Below, in pieces: positions 57,118 to 64,000 of a DNA stretch of 64,000 nt. A program made the translations under genes and the position numbers. The notes under the pieces are model-generated. The model was not told where the DNA came from and ran no database searches. It saw nothing but the letters and a program-made list of their open reading frames with translations. Source of the DNA: Perilla frutescens (Eukaryota; Streptophyta; Magnoliopsida; Lamiales; Lamiaceae); contig BRKX01000018.1 in NCBI GenBank assembly GCA_026008535.1, forward strand, positions 45,873,588-45,937,587, read 5' to 3'. How positions within the stretch are numbered: position 1 is the first letter of the stretch; every line of letters starts with the position of its first letter.

Positions 57118-58129
57118 CTCTAATTACTCTAAGGGAGCCCAGCTTATATCGACAAAAGCAAATAATTAAATGGAAAAAGCAACAGGGTTTAAAAACTATG
57201 AGTTTTATCGACAATATGTACTTTTTTTCACAATATTCATCTAAGGGTCCCACAATTTCTGAAAAAAACTGACACTATTCTGCTTCACATAAATTATCCC
57301 AACTTTTAAAATAAAGTCCCCACCAACCCCACGTTGTCTCTCTCTCTCTCTCTCAATTTGAAGTTAGGGAAAACAGAACATAAAGCATACCCAACAGCAA
57401 AAAAAAAAAGAGAAAAAACACAACCCGCCGTCATCGATTGTCGTCGAGCCTCGATTGGAATAATTTAATACTAATCGAGGAATTTTAATCCATAAATAAT
57501 TAATTTTAAAAAACTAACCGAGGAAATCCTAGAATAATCTAATACTAATTGAGGAATTTTAAAAATCATAATCGATTAATATTTTATTTAAAAAAAATAA
57601 TCGATGAATATTTAATTAATCGATTAAAAAGTAAAAAAAAAAACTAACCGCCGATTATCAAAGTGATAATCGATGAATATTTAATTAATCGATTATCAAA
57701 GTGATAATCGATGAAATATTTAATTAATCGATTAAAAAGTGAATATTTCACATGTGAGAATATTTAATTAATCGATTAAAGTGAATATTTAATTAATCGA
57801 TTAATCAAAGTGATAATTAATGAAATATTTCACATGTGAGAATCAATTTAATTATACTATAGTGTATAGGTTGTGTGTAATTATAAAGAAGGGCTTCACA
57901 GCTGCAATTAAAAAAAAAACCTAGCCACAACCGATCATCTTCTCATCAAGTAGGCTTCCTTTTTTTTTAAATATGTAAATATCTTCTTCGATTACAATCG
58001 TCGGTTAATTTGATGCTATTGTATTAATCGATGAACTAAATTAAAATAACTGAGGCCTGTTAAAACAATCGAGGAACTTTAAAAAATAATCGAGGAAACT
58101 TTAAAACAATCGAGGAACTTTAAAACAAT

Positions 58130-58400
58130 CGAAGCTTTTAGTTTATTAATCGAGGCATCATAAGGCAACATAATAAGGCTTTTATTTTATTAATCGAGGC
58201 ATCATAAGGCTTTTAGTTTCTTAATTAATTAATCGATTGTTTTAAATAATGCAACATAAGGCATCGATTGTTTTAATCGAGGCATCATAAGGCTTTTAGT
58301 TTATTAATTGAGGCATCATAAGGCTTTTAATCGAGGCATCATAAGGCTTTTAGTTTATTAATCGAGACATCATAAGGCTTTTAGTTTCTTAATTGATTAA
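58130..58400. repeat. short tandem words AATCGAGGCATCATAAGGC
   Basis: AATCGAGGCATCATAAGGCT or close variants, often followed by TTTAGTTTATT, occur about six times in 270 bp, with spacings from about 22 to 60 bp. Two ~50-bp blocks (58200-58270 and 58380-58445) are near-identical. Confidence 0.8.
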
Positions 58401-58654
58401 TCGATTTTTTTAAATAATGCAACATAAGGCATCGATTGTTTTAAATAATTACTAGCATCGATTACTTAACTAAATTTTTATATTAATCAATGAACTAAAT
58501 TAAAATAACCGAGACCTATTCAAACAATCGAGGAACTTAAAAAAATAATTGATGCTAATAGGTTTCATGACTTATATATATATATACACACACACAATCG
58601 AGGCTAATAGTGTATAGATTGTATGTCCACGATTAATTCGATTATATGTCCACG

Positions 58655-59560
58655 ATTAATTCAATTTAATTATACTATACTGTATAGGTTGTTTCGAGAT
58701 TTCATAATTGATAATCAAAGTGATCTTCACAAGTAAAATTCCGATACAACATATACACTATATTAAAATCAAATTGATTACACTATAGTGTGTAGATTTT
58801 ATTGAGATTTCACTTGTGAGAATCAATTTGATTATACTATATAGTGTATAGGTTGTATTAGGATTTCACATGTGAGAATCAATTTAATTATACTATGGTG
58901 TATAGGTTGTTTCGAGATTTCATAATCGATAATCAAAGTAATCCTCACAAGTAAAATTCGGATACAACATATACACTATATTAAAATCAAAATGATTACA
59001 CTATGGTGTGTAGATTTTATCGAGATTTTACTTGTGAGAATCAATTTGATTATACTATATAGTGTATAGGTTGTATTAGGATTTCACATGTGAGAATCAA
59101 TTTAATTATACTATGGTGTATAGGTTGTTTCGAGATTTCATAATCGATAATCAAAGTGATCCTCACAAGTAAAATTCCGATACAACATATACACTATATT
59201 AAAATCAAAATGATTACACTATGGTGTGTAGATTTTATCGAGATTTCACTTGTGAGAATCAATTTGATTATACTATATAGTGTATAGGTTGTATTAGGAT
59301 TTCACATGTGAGAATCAATTTAATTATACTATGGTGTATAGGTTGTTTCGAGATTTCATAATCGATAATCAAAGTGATCCTCACAAGTAAAATTCCGATA
59401 CAACATATACACTATATTAAAATCAAAATGATTACACTATGGTGTGTAGATTTTATCGAGATTTCACTTGTGAGAATCAATTTGATTATACTATATAGTA
59501 TATAGGTTGTATTAGGATTTCACATGTGAGAATCAATTTAATTATACTATAGTGTATAAG
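58655..59560. repeat. ~218-bp tandem array inside the ATCGATTA element
   Basis: The word GTGTATAGGTTGTTTCGAGA recurs with starts near 58680, 58898, 59116 and 59334, a period of 218 bp, four copies with few differences. Within each unit the block CTCACAAGTAAAATTCCGAT, ACAACATATACACTAT is the imperfect reverse complement of the block ATAGTGTATAGGTTGTATTA, GGATTTCACATGTGAG further along, so every unit can fold on itself. Confidence 0.85.
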
Positions 59561-60948
59561 CTGTGTGTAAATTTAATATAGCATCGATTAAATTTAAAAT
59601 AACTGCGATTGATTTTAATATCATCGATTATTTTAATCAATTATTAACAATCGATTATTTTAATCGATTGTTTTAATCAATTGTAATATTTACAATCGAT
59701 TATTTACAATCGATTATTTTAATCGATTGTTTTAATGAATTGTAATATTTACAATCGATTGTTTTAATCGATTATTTACGATCGATTATTTTACGATTGA
59801 TTATTTTAATCGATTATTTTTACAATCTTCCTCGATTAAATTAAATTTAATTATCAGCGATTAACTCTAATTTTTAAATATCCTCGATTACTTCTAAGAG
59901 CCTCCATCAATTAGTTTTAACCTATACCTCGATTAATTTTAATCTATGCCTCGATTAATAGTAATTTCAATTATGCCTCTATAATTTAATAAGGTCCTCG
60001 ATTAAGTTAAAAAGGTCACGATTACTAGTTCAAATATCCACGATTATTGCTAAAACTAACATCGATTAATAAAAAAATTCATCGATTATTCTAAAAGGTT
60101 CATCGATTACTAAACTCTTCATCGATTATTCTAAAAAATTCATCGATTATTCTAAAATATTCATCAATTAAATTATAAGTGAATTCAATTTATTCATCGA
60201 TTATATTGTGGCTAACATCAATTAATCCTACAAGCATTGATTATTCTAACTACTTCCTCGATTAGTAAAAAAAATGCATCGATTAAATTTAGAATAGCAT
60301 AGATTAATTCTAAGAGCCTAAGAGCCTCCACTAATTCTAAAAAATAACTAGATTAATTATAATAGCCACGATTATAGTCAAAAACATGAAAATCATAAAT
60401 ATATTACGGATAAAAGGGTACGACATGCGTATCTCTCTCTATCGCCTATTTTCAAATTAAAAAATAATCTATACTTCTAAAAATTAGTCGATGAATCTTA
60501 AAAATTAATTGATGCTTCTTATAAAATAATCGACACTTCACAAAAATAATCGATGCTGTTTTAAAATTAGTCGATGCTGCTTAAAAATTAATCTATGCAT
60601 TACCAAAGTTAATCGATGAACCTTACAACATAATCGATGAACCTTACACTAATCGATGAACCTTGCGTGACTTTTTTAAAATAATCGATTCCAAAAATTA
60701 ATTGATGCGTGCCCAATAATAATCGAGAAATTTATTAGAATTAAAGTTTCGGTCTTAGGTTGTGCATTGTTTAAATAAATAACTGACAAAAGTACACTGT
60801 GGCAATGATTGGGTGTGGGGACCAACTATTTAATAGTACAAATTGCCTAACAAACTACCTATTTTTAAAAGTTGTTGTTTTTTCCCAAAAACTATTTACT
60901 TTTGTCGATTTTTACCTATTTTGACTTACTCTAATGTGATGAGTTGGT

Positions 60949-62150
60949 ATTGATAAGCTCATTTATTTCGTATTTTTATGAACATTTTAGTCGCTCTAAA
61001 TGTCCTTTTTAAAGTCTTTTGTGTCGGAAAAGAATCAGGAAAGTGGTTTGGACATCACAGGAGTCGAATCTGACGAAAGAAGCATTTTGGCCTTTAAGTT
61101 AACTGGATGAAATGGGCATATCAAATAAAGATCTAGCTGAGCAGAAGATGTTGTGCCCACAGTACTTGCGCAGATTCAGAAGAGACAGTGAAGAAGGCAT
61201 TCGCCGAAATTGCGGGATTTGATTGGCTGGAGATAAAGATGGCCGATCTGATCAATTCTGAAGGGAGTTGGAGCGGATAACGGCTCCTAATGGATCAGCA
61301 TGCAAGGAAGAGATGGCATCCTTAAAATATCGGGATCAACCCAACAACCTTCAAGATAAAGCTTATCCAGCCAGAGTCCAACGGGGCACACTGAATCTGC
61401 CAGATGGTTGAAGATCCCTATTTTTGAGGATTTTATTTAATCATTGTACTCCTATAAATACTAGTTTGATAGGTTAGAAAAGACACAATTTTCATAACTT
61501 ATAATTCCGCACTTTTATTTTCGTGTTTAGGTTAGTTTCAATGTTGTTTCGGCAACAAGACAATCTGGGGCCTTATGCTCGCAGGGATTAGGATTTATAT
61601 TTAATTAATGTTGTTTACGTTCGGCGTTGGTGTTGGACGAGTTTTTATTCAATTCTAGTAAGTTTTTCCTATTTATCATCTCTTTATTTTCTGTAATTAC
61701 AATTCCATCTAGCATGAGTAGCTAGATTTATATTCCGGGTTGAACAAGGATGAAGATTAACACACAATTAAAACTGGTGAGGCCGTGTAGGCATTTTTTC
61801 TGCCGAGTTTTGTTCCTATGCTAGAAAAAAGCGTGTTTAATATGACTAATGTGGCTGATAATTCTTTAGTCATAATGGACATTCTAAAGCTAAAAGAATT
61901 AATGAATCGTGATTGTGTGTTAATTCGATAGTAGTTGGGAACTTGGTGAGTTGTTGTGTGCACACAAGGAATCAGTAAACACAATAAACTTGGGTTCGTC
62001 TAGAGGCTATTAATTCTTAATTTTCTTAATCAGTATTCTTAATTTAGCTTATTAATGTTGGTCTTAATCTTAATCTATATATTATCTAAAAGTAAGATAG
62101 TTATCAGAAATAGAAATAACAATTTTTCCCGCCCAAATCACTATTCCTAA
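60949..62150 (+). repeat. LTR fragment of a plant Ty3-type retroelement
   Basis: Starts TGATAAGCTCATTTATTTCG, a wording I know as the start of a widespread plant LTR family. TATA box CTCCTATAAATACTAG at about 61449-61464. Transcribed leader with balanced composition, GTTTCGGCAACAAGACAATC at 61546. Near 62128-62152 the wording CCCGCCCAAATCACTATTCC resembles the sequence before the primer-binding site in this group. No coding region follows; likely a solo LTR plus leader. It begins 20 bp from the end of the ATCGATTA element. Confidence 0.55.
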
Positions 62151-62570
62151 TGGAGCAGTTAATATTTTCTCTTAATATATAGATTACGTATGTATAATTT
62201 AGTGATAGATATTAGGATAGATAACTTTCATTATATATATACATAGACACCATATCTATTTATACTAATTGAGAAACTAATATTTTCTCTTAATATATAG
62301 ATTACGTACATATAATATTAGTGATAGATATTATGATAGATAAATTTCATTATATATATACATAGACACCATATCTATTTATATTAGAAATTAATATATG
62401 AATATTGATATTAGGGATGAACAACTCTCAACCGTGAAATATTAATATTAATATTAGGAATTTGTGTATATATTTATATTATATATGGATAAATTTGATT
62501 ATATACACACACACACACCATATCTATTTATATTAGAAATTAATATATGAAATATTAAATGAGAATGGTA
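62151..62570. repeat. two and a half copies of a ~112-bp AT-rich repeat
   Basis: TTTCTCTTAATATATAGATT..GTGATAGATATT..CATAGACACCATATCTATT occurs at about 62168-62272 and 62283-62382. A shorter relative (CACACACCATATCTATTTAT) occurs at about 62510-62535. Confidence 0.75.
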
Positions 62571-63028
62571 TTTAGGACCTGATATTGGGTTGAGGATATA
62601 TAAATCACATATAATGAACCTAATCTAATTAAATATTCTCCTTAAAAATTCTACTGATAATACACGCACTTCATGAAATGAATTTTTTTAATTCATTTAT
62701 AAAATCTACAATATCTGAATGTGAATGTTGTATAATCATCTCCACATTAATAAGATATTCCCCGCAATATTATCTAATGATATCTATTAATATACTAGTG
62801 ATATGTATAATGTATAATATAATATATATGAATATATCCTCATTAATTTCCACACGTTAAAGATATATTATCACATATATTTTTGAGATTTGTGTGCATA
62901 TATAAACCATATATAATGGAACAAATCCAATTCATCAAAAAATTCAATTCATACCATAAATATTTTTTTTCGTACGATTTTATAAATAGATCCGTATGCT
63001 ACGCATACAAATCAAACGCTCTATTGCA
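62571..63028. other. AT-rich spacer
   Basis: No gene seen. CCGTATGCTACGCATACAAA at about 62992-63011 is a small palindrome. Confidence 0.4.
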
Positions 63029-63150
63029 TTTTACAAGAAATTAATTCATTCCAAATCATAACTTCGTGTCTCCATTTTTCAATTTAGTTACTTTTACAAG
63101 AAATTAATTCATTCCATATCATAACTTCGTGTCTCTATTTTTCAATTTAG
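63029..63150. repeat. direct repeat of ~60 bp, two copies
   Basis: TTTTACAAGAAATTAATTCATTCC, then ATCATAACTTCGTGTCTC, ATTTTTCAATTTAGTT occurs twice head to tail with two differences. Confidence 0.85.
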
Positions 63151-63199
63151 TTGAGAGGGTTAGGGAAACCGGTCATTCCATATATTAATTGATATTGAA

Positions 63200-63539
63200 A
63201 CTTAGGTTGTTCGTATGTACGAACAACCACCGTATGGAAGATCGCATGCTAAACCAACTCTCGAGATAATTCTCCATGATCGTGTCGGTGACCATATATG
63301 ATCGTGTCGGTGACCATATACACGGTACCATGAGGAAGTCAGATCTCGAGCGGTTTAATATCGAATTTGTGGAAGGCGGTTTATACGCTTTTCAATTTTT
63401 CGATATACAAGGTAATATGATGAAATATAGAACAACCCAACATTTGTTCAAATTCATTTTTTCTTCCTATACGAAAGTTATCCCCAACATTTGTTCCAAT
63501 TATGAGATTTCACATCTTTACAAGAGTTGGTCCATTTGA
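63200..63539 (+). pseudogene. RPA70-like OB-fold fragment (DUF223 type), frame broken by a 22-bp duplication
   Basis: From an acceptor-like ACTTAG at ~63207 the plus strand reads VVRMYEQPPYGR and TLEIILHDRVGDHI, then meets a stop. In another frame it continues HIHGTMRKSDLERF, EFVEGGLYAFQFFDIQGNMM and TTQHLFKFIFSSYTKV to a stop at 63539. This is the N-terminal OB fold of plant replication protein A large-subunit relatives, as carried by plant Helitrons and by host genes with the same domain. The 22 bp at 63276-63297 are repeated exactly at 63298-63319, and this non-triplet duplication breaks the frame. OB folds of this family bind single-stranded DNA. The apparent 87-codon frame from 63276 is an artefact of the duplication. 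Confidence 0.75.
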
Positions 63540-63861
63540 TGAGGGTTTGCTTTTTGGTATTAACTACACTTAATATTACAATTTCAGTTTATATTGTTTA
63601 TATTTTTTTGTTTTACTAATATATATAATTTTTTATCATAACATACATTATTGGAAAAGTTGAAAAGCACTCTAAACCCCGAGAAATACAACGTAACGGA
63701 CGCCCTACCAATTCATGATTTATATTGAAGATGTAAATTATACTTCAATTCATGATTTATATTTTACACTATGCATGAGTTTTGTTTCAGTACGATAATT
63801 GAAGCAATATTTTTTTATTGTGATCATATTTTAATAAAATTTTAAATGTGTACCCTACTCT
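63540..63861. other. AT-rich sequence between RPA-like remnant and Helitron end
   Basis: No gene. A 24-bp word AATTCATGATTTATATT occurs twice (63710 and 63748). Confidence 0.4.
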
Positions 63862-63888
63862 CCGTGCATCGAACGGGTGCAATACTAG
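63862..63888 (+). mobile_element. Helitron-type 3' terminus
   Basis: CCGTGCATCGAACGGG at 63862-63877 is a GC-rich hairpin (one mismatch from CCGTGCATCGCACGGG), followed 7 nt later by CTAG at 63885-63888 and then a host T. A short hairpin about 10 nt before terminal CTRR, with insertion before T, is the signature of Helitron 3' ends. The 5' end (TC) was not located. Confidence 0.65.
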
Positions 63889-64000
63889 TATATATAAAAA
63901 TAAGAAAGTATGTCATTAATAGAAACTTAGTTTTTACCGCAAAAATCACTTACTACATTTAGTAAGTTTATTCTTATGTAACAATTTAATTTAATTGTAT

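Larger units (their letters stand above)
57127..60928. mobile_element. 3.8 kb inverted-repeat element packed with TAATCGAT-type words
   Basis: The termini are imperfect inverted repeats. Left: TTATATCGACAAAAGCAAATA then GCAACAGGGTTTAAAAACTA. Right, reversed: AAAAATCGACAAAAGTAAATA then ACAACAACTTTTAAAAATAG. Further in, GTCCCCACCAACCCCAC matches GGTCCCCACACCCAATC. The flanking words CTCTAATTA (57118-57126) and CTCTAATGT (60929-60937) may be a diverged 9-bp target duplication, which would suit a Mutator-like element. The interior from ~57420 to ~60730 has dozens of AATCGAGG, AATCGATG or ATCGATTA words. The asymmetric ones (AATCGAGG / CCTCGATT) point mostly one way in the left part and the other way at 59830-60380. 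No protein coding. Confidence 0.65.

Noticed and set aside
58655..59560. CRISPR-like array
   Set aside because: Regular period, but units are 218 bp with no unique spacers, in a plant nuclear context. It is a tandem repeat.
62151..62570. Centromeric-type satellite
   Set aside because: Only two and a half copies; too few to call a satellite.
63276..63539. 87-codon protein starting at the ATG at 63276
   Set aside because: The N-terminal residues come from the wrong-frame copy of a 22-bp duplication; the real upstream reading is in another frame and belongs to an OB-fold fragment.

Overview
This is a plant nuclear window, almost certainly eudicot. It is AT-rich and crowded with transposable elements. 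Only two genes look complete and translatable with ordinary promoters, a third looks intact but codes for a catalytically dead family member, and several more genes are broken. Nothing prokaryotic is present, and I saw no tRNA or rRNA gene. A family-level assignment (Lamiales-like) would be a guess; no single feature fixes it.

Layout. 1-180: cluster of palindromes. 588-3660: minus-strand Ty3-type retrotransposon remnant (gag, zinc knuckle, protease, RT), cut off after the RT. 3.7-8.4 kb: pieces of LTR-like, promoter-bearing non-coding sequence, including a probable 1.4 kb LTR preceded by a polypurine tract. 8.4-12.4 kb: AT-rich, with a Stowaway MITE, two foldback MITEs and SINE fragments. 12462-19542: a complete, young Ty1/copia element on the minus strand with near-identical LTRs, inserted into a SINE. 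19964-24583: a second, older copia element on the plus strand with a perfect 5-bp target duplication and many coding lesions.

25.4-31.5 kb is the genic core, all on the minus strand: a 64-aa OEP7-like chloroplast outer-envelope protein, a four-exon SmD1 spliceosomal protein gene with telobox and site II promoter motifs, and an intronless GIP/basic-7S-globulin-like protein of the pepsin fold that lacks both catalytic aspartates. 31.6-40.6 kb: no genes, but a SINE with a 16-bp target duplication, a Stowaway cluster, and a 2.25 kb inverted-repeat element holding ~250-bp tandem repeats. 40.66-43.68 kb: a CC-NB-ARC-LRR resistance gene, broken by a frameshift between NB-ARC and LRR and lacking its 3' end. 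44.1-47 kb: tandem duplication of a segment carrying a long-arm foldback element with an exon-like core.

50-57 kb: unassigned sequence plus pieces of a minus-strand 3-hydroxyisobutyryl-CoA hydrolase (CHY1-like) gene, one exon of which is split by a Tourist-type MITE. 57.1-60.9 kb: the most unusual object, a ~3.8 kb element with imperfect terminal inverted repeats, filled with TAATCGAT-type words and a ~218-bp tandem array whose units each contain an inverted repeat. 60.95-62.15 kb: LTR fragment. 63.2-63.9 kb: RPA-like OB-fold coding remnant broken by a 22-bp duplication, followed by a Helitron-type 3' end.

The host genes are not an operon or pathway. OEP7, SmD1 and the GIP-like gene are independent genes sharing a strand. 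The main story of the window is layered transposition: SINE split by copia, exon split by MITE, resistance gene decay beside segmental duplication.
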